DNA from: an uncultured Lachnospiraceae bacterium
GTDB lineage: Bacteria; Bacillota; Clostridia; Lachnospirales; Lachnospiraceae
Length of the DNA: 64,000 nucleotides
NCBI GenBank assembly: GCA_945919075.1
Contig: CAMEIX010000002.1
Coordinates: 62,001-126,000, forward strand
Direction: 5' to 3'
Under the pieces are notes generated by a model, which saw only the letters and a list, made by a program, of their open reading frames with translations, made no database searches and was not told where the DNA came from. Position numbers and translations under genes: made by a program. Each line of letters starts with the position of its first letter. Position 1 is the first letter of the stretch. Shown here piece after piece: positions 1 through 8,219 of this stretch.

Positions 1-52
1 GAAATAAGAATGTCAGTGAATTGTTTCGGACAAGATCATAATGATGGAATTT

Positions 53-93
53 AAGCCTCTTTTTCCTCATAGAATGAAAGGAAAAGGAGGCTT
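53..93 (+). promoter_or_regulatory. Hairpin covering the spoIIM ribosome-binding site
   Basis: Two 15-base arms, 53-67 and 79-93, are complementary except for one G-T wobble and enclose an 11-base loop. The right arm contains the AAGGAGG at 84-90 that serves the ATG at 100. A short T-rich stretch (ATTTTTA) follows. Seen in the sequence: the inverted repeat and the buried Shine-Dalgarno. Inferred: either the terminator of an upstream gene outside the window, or a translational switch that hides the spoIIM site on long transcripts. Confidence 0.55.
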
Positions 94-99
94 ATTTTT

Positions 100-678
100 A
101 TGCTTGCAAAATACCGGAAACCAGTGATACTGTTTGGGGTCGGAACCATAATAGGAATTGTACTAGCTTATTTACAAAGCATGAAATTTCAAGGGATGGA
201 TGTATGGGTTGGGGAAGAACAACTGTGCGAACTGAAATATTATACAGTAGAGGGAAACGGTTATTTCTGGTATGTTTTTCTGGAAAGAGTAAAGCCGCTT
301 TTGATTATTTCTCTGTTAGCCACAACCTGGCTGGGAGTCTACGGAGTACTGTGCGCTCTGTTGTGGTTTGGATATTCCTTTGGAATGTTAACGGCATCCT
401 GTCTGATTTTGTTTGGAATCAAAGGTATTTTTCTAATGCTTACCATTATATTTCCCCAGTGTTTTGTTTTTGCCCCGGTGACTCTCATTTGGCTGAAATT
501 CTGTAATGAAATGAGTTTTTCTCTGTATCATGAAAAGGCGGAAGGAAAAGATCGGGGAGAGATGATCAGGCAAAAACTCATTCAACTACTGATTTTGTTC
601 CCGTTTTTTATAGTGGGCTGCCTTTTGGAAGGTTATGTAAACCCCATAATCCTGGTTGGATTTTTAAAAATCTTCTAA
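100..678 (+). CDS. spoIIM: Stage II sporulation protein M-like membrane protein
   Basis: A 192-residue protein with about five hydrophobic segments (near residues 10-27, several between 68 and 135, and 163-190) and the C-terminal EGYVNP-type ending seen in SpoIIM. In sporulating Firmicutes SpoIIM works with SpoIID and SpoIIP in septal peptidoglycan thinning and engulfment at the sporulation membrane. The length is slightly below the roughly 210 residues of the Bacillus protein. The ATG at 100 has a strong AAGGAGG nine bases upstream, but that site lies inside a stable hairpin. A xerD-like gene follows, a neighbourhood also known in other Clostridia. The family assignment is by overall hydrophobic pattern and ending, so it is good but not certain. 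Confidence 0.78.
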   Translation: MLAKYRKPVILFGVGTIIGIVLAYLQSMKFQGMDVWVGEEQLCELKYYTVEGNGYFWYVFLERVKPLLIISLLATTWLGVYGVLCALLWFGYSFGMLTASCLILFGIKGIFLMLTIIFPQCFVFAPVTLIWLKFCNEMSFSLYHEKAEGKDRGEMIRQKLIQLLILFPFFIVGCLLEGYVNPIILVGFLKIF

Positions 679-820
679 ATAAAGGCCCAAAAACAGGCGT
701 TTTGCATCCACTTTTCACAAAAATATTTTTGCAGGCTTCTTGGGACTTTAAAGAAAACGGATTTTATGTTAATTTTAATATAATTTATTGTAAACAAATG
801 TATGGAGTGGGGATATATCA

Positions 821-1705
821 TTGATAGATACAATAGATAATTTTTTGGATTATTGTCTGAACAAAAAGAAAATAACTTACAACACCTACAAATCCTATGA
901 GAACGATCTACGGAAATTTAAGGATTTTATGCTTTCCATAAATATCAGAGCGGTGCAGGATATTACGAAAACAAATCTGAATGCTTATCTCATTTCGTTA
1001 GAGCGTAAAAATTACTCAGTTGCAACGATTTCCAGAAACATTACCAGCTTGAAATCCTATTTTCATTATCTGGAAAAGGAACATCTGATTTATGAAAATC
1101 CGACAGAAGAGTTAATACTTCCGAAGGTGGAGAAAAAACTTCCGGAAGTATTAAGCGAGGAGGAAGTGGACATGCTTCTTTCCATACCGGATAAGGAGTC
1201 CTTAAAAGGTATGCGCGATGCAGCGATTCTGGAGCTTTTATATGCAACAGGAATAAAGGTTTCCGAACTGGTTTTATTAAATGTGGAGGATGTTAATCTT
1301 AAACTGAATTTTGTGCGGTGCGGAGAGGAAGAGAAGGAGAGGGTGATTCCCTTTGGTTCCATGGCAAGAAACGCTTTGCTTATCTACCTGCAGGAAGCCA
1401 GGGAAATCATGGCAGATAGCGAAGATAATACCCGTTTATTCTTGAATTGCCGGGGAGGCAGTTTAAGCAGGCAGGGTGTCTGGAAAATGATAAAAGAATA
1501 TGCTCATAAGGCAGGAATTGAAAAAGAGATTACGCCGCATACGCTGCGGCATACTTTTGCGGCACATCTGATCGGGAACGGTGCGGATTTTAAAAGCGTA
1601 CAGGAAATGTTAGGACATTCCGATATTTCCACAACCCAGATGTATGCCGGATTTCAAAAGAACAGACTGCGCGAGGTCTATACAAAAAATCACCCACGAG
1701 GATAA
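821..1705 (+). CDS. xerD: XerD-like tyrosine recombinase with altered active site
   Basis: A 294-residue protein with the XerC/XerD layout: N-terminal core-binding domain (residues 1-85) and C-terminal catalytic domain (about 105-290). Of the canonical residues, H240, R243, H266 and nucleophile Y275 are present. The first catalytic arginine of the usual GLRVSEL motif is Lys146 (GIKVSEL), and the beta-hairpin lysine of the usual GKG-KER motif is replaced by Glu169 (CGEEEKER). Normal XerD resolves chromosome dimers at dif. Here strand cleavage is probably weakened or lost, so this may be a DNA-binding paralogue. It starts with TTG, with GGAGTGGGG at 804-812 eight bases upstream, and no in-frame ATG lies nearby upstream. 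The next gene begins six bases after its stop, so the two are likely cotranscribed. Confidence 0.8.
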   Translation: MIDTIDNFLDYCLNKKKITYNTYKSYENDLRKFKDFMLSINIRAVQDITKTNLNAYLISLERKNYSVATISRNITSLKSYFHYLEKEHLIYENPTEELILPKVEKKLPEVLSEEEVDMLLSIPDKESLKGMRDAAILELLYATGIKVSELVLLNVEDVNLKLNFVRCGEEEKERVIPFGSMARNALLIYLQEAREIMADSEDNTRLFLNCRGGSLSRQGVWKMIKEYAHKAGIEKEITPHTLRHTFAAHLIGNGADFKSVQEMLGHSDISTTQMYAGFQKNRLREVYTKNHPRG

Positions 1706-1711
1706 AACGTT

Positions 1712-4700
1712 TTGAACAAGTTTATTTTACGGAAAGAGAAAGAAAAAGAAAAAAGGAAATACTATCGGGAAAAAGTGGAATATCTTATCATGATGTTCGC
1801 ATTTATCGCATTGAATCTTTTGGGAAGAATCATTGTCTCAGCCTTTCGGTTACCTTTCTGGCTGGACATGGTGGGGACAGTTCTGGCCTCCTGTTATCTA
1901 AGTATTCTCGGATGTATCATTGTGGCAGCAACCCCTAATATTCTGTTTGGAATATGGGATCCCGTTACCATGGTCTACGCCTTGACGAGTGTAGAGGTGG
2001 TTCTGGCACTTTACTATCTGCAAAAGAAAAACATGATGAATGTATTGCCGAAAGCAGTGGGGTTTAGCATTCTGATCGGTATATTAAGTGTGATTGTGTC
2101 CACCCCTTTAAATCTGTTATTCCATGACGGATACTCCGGGAATATCTGGGGAGATGCACTGGTGGATATGCTGAAATGGATGCAGATGCCTCTTGTTGTG
2201 TGCACAACGGCAGGAGAACTGGTAGTAGAAATTGTGGATAAGCAGATTTCCGTTCTGTTAGCTTATGTGATTATGCAGGCGGTTCGCAAAAGAAAGAAGA
2301 ATCCGGACAGGATAAAAACTTTGTATTTCTTTTTGCCGCTTGTTTTTTCGGCATGGATTTTGCTTTCCGAGAGTATGGCGGTGCGGGCATCGGAAAATGG
2401 TTCGGATATTTATGTAGGTAAGATTTTTGATAATACCAATGGGATTATGTCCAGTGAGGCAAATTATATCGGAGAATCAAATGACGGTTATCTCTGGATT
2501 GGAAGCTATGCCGGACTTACCAGATACGACGGCAATCGTTTTGAATTTATAAAAGACGGTGGAATTACCGGTGTCAAATCCATTTATAATGATTCCAAAG
2601 GCAGAATCTGGATTGGAACCAATGACAGCGGTGTTGTTCGTTTTGACGGCAATGAAAGAAAACAATTTAGAGAAGAAGAGGGACTTGCCGAAAGTTTTAT
2701 CTGTTGTTTTGCGGAATCGGATGATGGGGATATGTATGTCGGTACCATCAATAATTTATACCGGATTGATGCAGAGGATCATGTATACAGGGTGGAGGAA
2801 GATATCTCCTACGCCAAGACTTTAGTCTGGTCGGGGGATTGCCTGCTTGGCGTGGAAAAGAATGGAGAAATATTCTGCCTTGGAGAAAATGGTTTATATA
2901 AGGGGAAAAACGGTATTGTGGACTATACCTGTGTGAGCATGGCAGGAAATGTTGTCCTGGCAGCGGATAAAGCAGGGAAAGTAGGAATCATTACAGTATC
3001 TGACGGGATTCCCCGGTTTCGTCTTCTTGCATATACCAGAGTCATGGATATCACTTCCCTGTGTGAGGACCGAAATGGGAACATCTGGTTATGCGGACAA
3101 AGTGAGATGGGTTATATTGACAAAGGAGGAGACTATCATTCTTTCAAGATTCGGGGCTTTGATTCTTCCTTTGAGTGCATTCATGCAGATTATCAGGGGA
3201 ATATATGGGTTGCCTCTTCCCGGTGCGGTATTTTGAAAATTACAAAGAGTATGTTTGGAGATCTGTTCAATCTGGCGGGAGTAACTCCCAATGTTGCCAA
3301 TGCCGTTACGGAATATGAGGGACTTTTATATTGTGCAACGGACAGCGGGATCGTGGTACTGGGGGAGGATGGACAGATTATCAAAGAAAATCCGCTTTCC
3401 CGGTATTTAGAAGAAAAACGGGTACGGTGCTTCTTTGTGGATTCTTTAAACCGGTTATGGGCATGTACTTATGGCGAATATGGCCTGATCTGTTATGAGA
3501 GTGACGGAACCATTACCAGTTTTAACACTTCAAACAGCGGTATTACCTCCGACAGAATCCGGTGTATGATGGAGCTAAAGAATGGGACGTTAGCTGTAGG
3601 CACCACATCCGGGCTTAACTTCCTGAAAAATGGAAAGGTTACCTTTACCCTGACGGGAAAAGACGGCCTGGAAAATGATCAGATTCTTTCTCTCTGGGAG
3701 GATGAGGAGCAGACTTTATATGTGGGAACGGACGGTGCCGGAATTTATCTGGTAAAGGATGGAAAAATAAAGGGCCGTTACTCTACCGGGGAAGGCCTGA
3801 CCTCCAATGTTATTCTCCGTATGGTACCTTATGATGGTGGATTGCTCGTAGTAACCAGTAATTCGTTATGTTACATAAAGGAAAAACAGGTAAGAGTACT
3901 GGAGAATTTTCCTTACTTTAATAATTTTGATGTTCTGATCCGGGATAATACGCTCTATGTATTGTCAAGCGCAGGCATTTTTGTGGTGGACGGACAAAAA
4001 CTGCTCTCCGGTGAGGAGGTCACTTATCGTCAGTACAATGTTTCAGAAGGACTCCCCATGGGACTTACGGCAAACTCCTGGAATATGATTAAGGAGGACA
4101 GGCTGCTCATATGTGGGAATAATGGGGTGATTTCCTTCCGTATGGAAAGTAAGGAGAAGGACATTGCCATTCATTATGATCTGGAAAAGGTTCTCTGTGA
4201 CGGAGAACCGGTAGAGGAAAAGAATGGCCGGTACGAAATACCAGCCGGTGCAAGGCAAATTGTTATTACGCCATCCATCCGGCACTATCTGCCTGAAAAC
4301 GTGAAGGCACGGGTCTATCTGGAAGGGATGGATACGACACCGGTACTGCTTGATTTTGATGAATTGGAAACCCTGACGTACTCCAATCTTTCCTATGGAA
4401 ATTATAAACTTCATTTTGAAATCTATAACAGTGCGGGAGATACCCTTCTTGACGAGAAGGTATATACTTTTGAAAAGAAACCGCAAATGTGGGAGCATTG
4501 GTGGTACAAGCTATATCTGATTGTCATTGTTATAGAGGTGATTGCCTTTATCACATGGGCATTCTTTCTTATCGGGAATATGTCCAAGCAGAAGAAGCGT
4601 CTGGAAGAATTGCGGAAGGAACTGGAAGAACAGCTGGATGACCGGATGAGAGAGATTCTGAATCAGAAGGAGAATTCCGATCAGCTTTTAAGACAGGTGG

Positions 4701-5626
4701 TGCAGTCATTAAGTGCTACCGTGGATGCCAAGGACCGCTATACAAGCGGACATTCCGAAAGGGTTGCGGAGTATTCCAAGATGCTGGCACAGAAGATGGG
4801 TAAGGATGAAACAGAACAGGAGACCATCTATTTTGCCGGATTGTTGCATGATGTAGGAAAAATCCGTGTGCCGGACGAAATTATTAACAAAACAGGTCGT
4901 CTGGATCAGAAAGAGTTTGACTTTATCAAACTGCATCCTGTAGCCGGTTATCATATTTTGAAAGATATCTCGGGCAACCGGAAGTTCTCGGAGGGGGCGA
5001 GGTTTCACCATGAGCGCTACGACGGAACCGGATATCCAAGCGGCCTGTCGGGGAAAAATATTCCGGAAATTGCGCGAATTATTGGCGTTGCCGATGCTTA
5101 TGATGCTATGACAAGCAGCCGTAGTTACAGAAAGGCTCTGCCGCAGCAGGTGGTTCGGGAAGAGATTGAGAAGGGAAAAGGTACCCAGTTTGATCCGGAA
5201 ATTGCAGATATTATGCTGGACATGATTGACAACGATCCGGAATACAAAATGAAGCAGGCCGATGAAGGAGATAAGAATATCCTTGTGGTGGACGATGAGC
5301 CCATGAATGCAAAGATGGTTCGTTTTATCTTAAAGGAAGAAAAGAACTACTGTATTCTGAGTGCAGAAAATGCGAATGATGCCATGGATATTCTGGGGCA
5401 GAACCAGGTGGATCTGATTTTGCTTGATATTGAGATGCCTGAGATGAATGGTTTTGATGCTTTGGTTATGATTCGGGAAAGGTATCAGATTCCGGTCGTA
5501 TTCATGACCGGCAACAAAGACCTGGAATCTATCCAGAGAGCAGAAAGCATGGGGGTCGACGATTATGTTACCAAACCTCTTTCTCCCCAGGCATTGCAGG
5601 AAGTAATTCATAGTATTTTGAAATAA
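1712..5626 (+). CDS. Membrane propeller sensor with HD-GYP and receiver domains
   Basis: A 1304-residue protein with this order: lysine-rich start; about six membrane segments (residues 25-220); an extracytoplasmic two-component-regulator propeller with at least nine W-I-G / Y-V-G type blades (about 245-780); a Y_Y_Y-like domain (about 830-925); one membrane helix (about 932-957); a coiled coil; an HD-GYP domain with H1046-D1047, H1099-H1100-E1101 and DGTGYP at 1104-1109; and a C-terminal receiver with acceptor Asp1239. HD-GYP proteins hydrolyse cyclic-di-GMP, and all expected motifs are intact. The receiver after the HD-GYP suggests control by phosphorylation from the downstream Hpt and hybrid kinase as well as by an outside ligand. 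TTG start, with GAGG at 1698-1701 ten bases upstream. I know no named gene for this architecture. Confidence 0.85.
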   Translation: MNKFILRKEKEKEKRKYYREKVEYLIMMFAFIALNLLGRIIVSAFRLPFWLDMVGTVLASCYLSILGCIIVAATPNILFGIWDPVTMVYALTSVEVVLALYYLQKKNMMNVLPKAVGFSILIGILSVIVSTPLNLLFHDGYSGNIWGDALVDMLKWMQMPLVVCTTAGELVVEIVDKQISVLLAYVIMQAVRKRKKNPDRIKTLYFFLPLVFSAWILLSESMAVRASENGSDIYVGKIFDNTNGIMSSEANYIGESNDGYLWIGSYAGLTRYDGNRFEFIKDGGITGVKSIYNDSKGRIWIGTNDSGVVRFDGNERKQFREEEGLAESFICCFAESDDGDMYVGTINNLYRIDAEDHVYRVEEDISYAKTLVWSGDCLLGVEKNGEIFCLGENGLYKGKNGIVDYTCVSMAGNVVLAADKAGKVGIITVSDGIPRFRLLAYTRVMDITSLCEDRNGNIWLCGQSEMGYIDKGGDYHSFKIRGFDSSFECIHADYQGNIWVASSRCGILKITKSMFGDLFNLAGVTPNVANAVTEYEGLLYCATDSGIVVLGEDGQIIKENPLSRYLEEKRVRCFFVDSLNRLWACTYGEYGLICYESDGTITSFNTSNSGITSDRIRCMMELKNGTLAVGTTSGLNFLKNGKVTFTLTGKDGLENDQILSLWEDEEQTLYVGTDGAGIYLVKDGKIKGRYSTGEGLTSNVILRMVPYDGGLLVVTSNSLCYIKEKQVRVLENFPYFNNFDVLIRDNTLYVLSSAGIFVVDGQKLLSGEEVTYRQYNVSEGLPMGLTANSWNMIKEDRLLICGNNGVISFRMESKEKDIAIHYDLEKVLCDGEPVEEKNGRYEIPAGARQIVITPSIRHYLPENVKARVYLEGMDTTPVLLDFDELETLTYSNLSYGNYKLHFEIYNSAGDTLLDEKVYTFEKKPQMWEHWWYKLYLIVIVIEVIAFITWAFFLIGNMSKQKKRLEELRKELEEQLDDRMREILNQKENSDQLLRQVVQSLSATVDAKDRYTSGHSERVAEYSKMLAQKMGKDETEQETIYFAGLLHDVGKIRVPDEIINKTGRLDQKEFDFIKLHPVAGYHILKDISGNRKFSEGARFHHERYDGTGYPSGLSGKNIPEIARIIGVADAYDAMTSSRSYRKALPQQVVREEIEKGKGTQFDPEIADIMLDMIDNDPEYKMKQADEGDKNILVVDDEPMNAKMVRFILKEEKNYCILSAENANDAMDILGQNQVDLILLDIEMPEMNGFDALVMIRERYQIPVVFMTGNKDLESIQRAESMGVDDYVTKPLSPQALQEVIHSILK

Positions 5627-5636
5627 GGAGGCATGG

Positions 5637-6008
5637 ATGATGAGTAACACACAAGATTGTATTATGAAATTGAGGGAGCAGATTCCCGGAATTGATATTG
5701 AACAGGCACTTGTTTTCTGCATGGGAAGTGAAGAGTTTTATCTGGAAGTTTTAGGTGATTACTGCAATAGTGGAAGAGTGAGTAAATTAGATGATTATTT
5801 TAATCAGAAGGATTGGGATAATTACCGGGTTGAAGTACATGGATTAAAAAGTACTTCCAGGACAGTAGGCCTTATGGAACTGGGAAGCGCCGCAGAAAAA
5901 CTGGAAATGGCCTGTAAAGAGGGTAATTTTGCTTATGTGGAAGAAAATCATCTGTCTTTTGCAGCACAGGTATGTGAAATAATGGAAACCATTAAAGGCT
6001 GCATTTAG
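5637..6008 (+). CDS. Stand-alone Hpt phosphotransfer protein
   Basis: A 123-residue, all-helical protein with the Hpt signature VHGLKSTSRTVG; the phospho-accepting histidine is His68. Hpt proteins shuttle phosphate between receiver domains. It lies ten bases after the HD-GYP/receiver gene and in the same transcription direction as a hybrid kinase 2.2 kb further on. The natural inferred path is kinase receiver Asp627 to this His68 to receiver Asp1239. AAGGAG at 5625-5630 serves ATG 5637, or the adjacent ATG at 5640. An ATG at 5633 in another frame stops after four codons and is ignored. Confidence 0.85.
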   Translation: MMSNTQDCIMKLREQIPGIDIEQALVFCMGSEEFYLEVLGDYCNSGRVSKLDDYFNQKDWDNYRVEVHGLKSTSRTVGLMELGSAAEKLEMACKEGNFAYVEENHLSFAAQVCEIMETIKGCI

Positions 6009-6019
6009 AGGGGATAAGA

Positions 6020-7117
6020 ATGAAAAAATTATCGATTTGGGGCGGAATTGTTCTGGTTATTCTGGTTGTAGGTATGTTTTTTATCAGACAGCGTAAGGTG
6101 GATACAGACATTACCTCCAAACAGACGAAGGTAGGTATGGTTCTGATTGGTGAAAAAGAAGACCATAGCTGGGGACAGTCTCATTACGAAGGGATGGAAA
6201 AGAGTGCAAAAGAATTAAATCTTCTGGTTGAATATGAGGAGTGTGTTCCGGAAAATGAAGAATGCATCCAGGTTATGGAAGAGATGATAGAGGATGGGTG
6301 TAAGATTATCTGTTGCAATTCTTTTGGATATGAACCATATATTGAAGAAGTGGCACAACGGCATCCGGATATTTATTTCTTTCATGCCACCGGAGTAACC
6401 ACCGCACATAATTTGTCCACTTACTTTGGCAGGATTTACCAGATGAGATATCTAAGCGGGATTGTGGCCGGACTTCAGACCAAAACCAATGAATTAGGAT
6501 ATGTGGCGGCCTTTAATATGTCCGAAGTAAATCGAGGAATTAATGCATTTACGTTAGGGGCTAAGAGTGTCAATCCGGACATTACGGTACACGTTTCTTT
6601 TATCAATTCCTGGCTGGATGATGAAAAGACAGAGGAGATTACCAACGAACTTTTGGAAGCACATCCGGAGATTGATGTCATCGCCATGCACACGGACTCA
6701 TTAAAAGCTTTGGAAATCGCGGAAGAGAGGGGAATCTGGTCCATTGGATATAATGTGGATAACAGCAAATTGTTTCCCGATACCTATCTTACGGCACCGG
6801 TATGGAATTGGGATAGCTTTTACACCCCCTATATTTTGTCCTGCCTGCAGGGGAAGTTTACGCAGAATAATTACTGGCTTGGGGCTGAAACAGGAGTAGT
6901 CAGGCTCGCTCCGTTTACCGATAATGTAAATCCAAAGGCAAAAGGAGCGGTGGAGGATGCCTATTTAAAATTAAAGAGCGGATCTTTTGATGTGTTTTAC
7001 GGCCCTATAAAGGATAATACCGGAGTAATACGGGTGGAAGCCGGCGAATGTATGGCAGACGAAACACTTCTGAATGAATTTGACTGGTTCGTGGAAGGAG
7101 TGGAGATTGATGAATAA
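6020..7117 (+). CDS. Membrane-anchored BMP-family (PnrA-like) binding protein 1
   Basis: A 365-residue protein with an N-terminal hydrophobic anchor (residues 4-22) and a BMP-family periplasmic-binding fold: SEVNRGINAFTLGA in the middle and the C-terminal FYGPIKDNTGVIRVEAGE-type ending. BMP/PnrA proteins normally capture purine nucleosides for an ABC transporter. Unlike typical members it has no lipobox cysteine after the hydrophobic stretch, so it probably stays tethered by an uncleaved helix. No ABC permease or ATPase gene is nearby; the neighbours are an Hpt protein and a hybrid kinase, which suggests sensing rather than uptake. Its stop overlaps the start of its paralogue by eight bases. 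The ligand is unknown. Confidence 0.82.
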   Translation: MKKLSIWGGIVLVILVVGMFFIRQRKVDTDITSKQTKVGMVLIGEKEDHSWGQSHYEGMEKSAKELNLLVEYEECVPENEECIQVMEEMIEDGCKIICCNSFGYEPYIEEVAQRHPDIYFFHATGVTTAHNLSTYFGRIYQMRYLSGIVAGLQTKTNELGYVAAFNMSEVNRGINAFTLGAKSVNPDITVHVSFINSWLDDEKTEEITNELLEAHPEIDVIAMHTDSLKALEIAEERGIWSIGYNVDNSKLFPDTYLTAPVWNWDSFYTPYILSCLQGKFTQNNYWLGAETGVVRLAPFTDNVNPKAKGAVEDAYLKLKSGSFDVFYGPIKDNTGVIRVEAGECMADETLLNEFDWFVEGVEIDE

Positions 7118-8219
7118 TGTAAATAGAAAAAGAATTGTGTCATTAGTGGTGGTATTTCTGACACTCGGAATGATACTCGTACTGCTTCTAAGTAGTAATC
7201 TGTTTCGTAATAATAATAACAGAATTAAAATAGGTTATGTCATGACGGGCAGTGCTTCTGAGGGTGGCTGGAACGGAATGAATTACGAAGGCATAAAAGG
7301 GGCCTGTGAACAAAGTGGTGTGGAACTGATCATAATTGAAAACATTCCGGAATATACAGGAGAATGCTCTAAGACCGTACAGGAACTGGTAGAAAAAGAT
7401 GCGGAAGTGATTTTTTTGAGCAGTTTTAATTACGCAGATGAAATAGCGGATGTTATCAGAGAGAATCCGGAAATACAATTTTATGCCAGTGCTTCCGGTA
7501 ATGTACAGGAAAAAAATCTCAGTGTTTATTTCCCACGTATGTATCAGGCAAGATACTTATCCGGAATGATAGCAGGAGCGACTACTAAGAGTAATGTGAT
7601 AGGTTACGTTGCCGCTATGGATAACAGTGAAGTAAACCGTGGTATCAATGCCTTTACATTAGGGGTATTAAGAGCAAACCCCAATGCGAGCGTAGTGGTT
7701 TATTTTACCGGTGACTGGAATAATGAAGCGGTGGAGAAAGAAGCGGCAGACATTTTGGTAAGGGAAGAGGGTGCGGATGTTTTAACGTATCATCAGAATC
7801 TTGCCTATGTTGTAGAAGAGGCAGATAAGTTAGGAGTCTGGTCCATTTCCTATCATATTGACGGCACCGGAATGTCGGATAAATGTCTGACCGGAGTGGT
7901 CTGTGACTGGCAGTGCCTGTATCAGGAAATTATTAAGGATTACCTGAATGGGAAAAACATGGAAAATAATCTTGTCTGGCTTGGCATTGACAGACATGTG
8001 GTTGACCTGAGCGGTTATGGAAAAGATGTGTCGGAAGAAAATATCGCCATGGTGGAAAAGGCGAAGACCGAGCTGATTGGAGGAAAAGAAGTTTTTTCGG
8101 ATGAAATTATAGATAATGCCGGTAATGTAAGATGCAATAAAGGAGAAATGATTTCAGACTCTTATTTGATGGATGAAATGACCTGGTTTGTGAGAGGGGT
8201 AAGAATTTATGAAAAATAA
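7110..8219 (+). CDS. Membrane-anchored BMP-family (PnrA-like) binding protein 2
   Basis: A 369-residue paralogue of the preceding gene, sharing the SEVNRGINAFTLG block and the WFVRGV-type end, so the pair looks like an old tandem duplication. Residues 10-28 form a hydrophobic anchor and no lipobox cysteine follows. The ATG at 7110 is chosen because AAGGAG lies at 7095-7100 and the start overlaps the previous stop (ATGAATAA); a longer frame from 7074 would lie inside the previous gene without a better site. The stop overlaps the kinase start by 11 bases, so the three are translationally coupled. Probably a ligand-binding partner of that kinase (inference from position only). Confidence 0.82.
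   Translation: MNNVNRKRIVSLVVVFLTLGMILVLLLSSNLFRNNNNRIKIGYVMTGSASEGGWNGMNYEGIKGACEQSGVELIIIENIPEYTGECSKTVQELVEKDAEVIFLSSFNYADEIADVIRENPEIQFYASASGNVQEKNLSVYFPRMYQARYLSGMIAGATTKSNVIGYVAAMDNSEVNRGINAFTLGVLRANPNASVVVYFTGDWNNEAVEKEAADILVREEGADVLTYHQNLAYVVEEADKLGVWSISYHIDGTGMSDKCLTGVVCDWQCLYQEIIKDYLNGKNMENNLVWLGIDRHVVDLSGYGKDVSEENIAMVEKAKTELIGGKEVFSDEIIDNAGNVRCNKGEMISDSYLMDEMTWFVRGVRIYEK

Noticed and set aside
718-731. Palindrome CAAAAATATTTTTG between spoIIM and the xerD-like gene
   Set aside because: Pure A/T symmetry is expected by chance here, and it is not placed next to a convincing promoter.
779-784. TATAAT upstream of the xerD-like gene
   Set aside because: No recognisable -35 element 16-18 bases upstream in this very AT-rich stretch.
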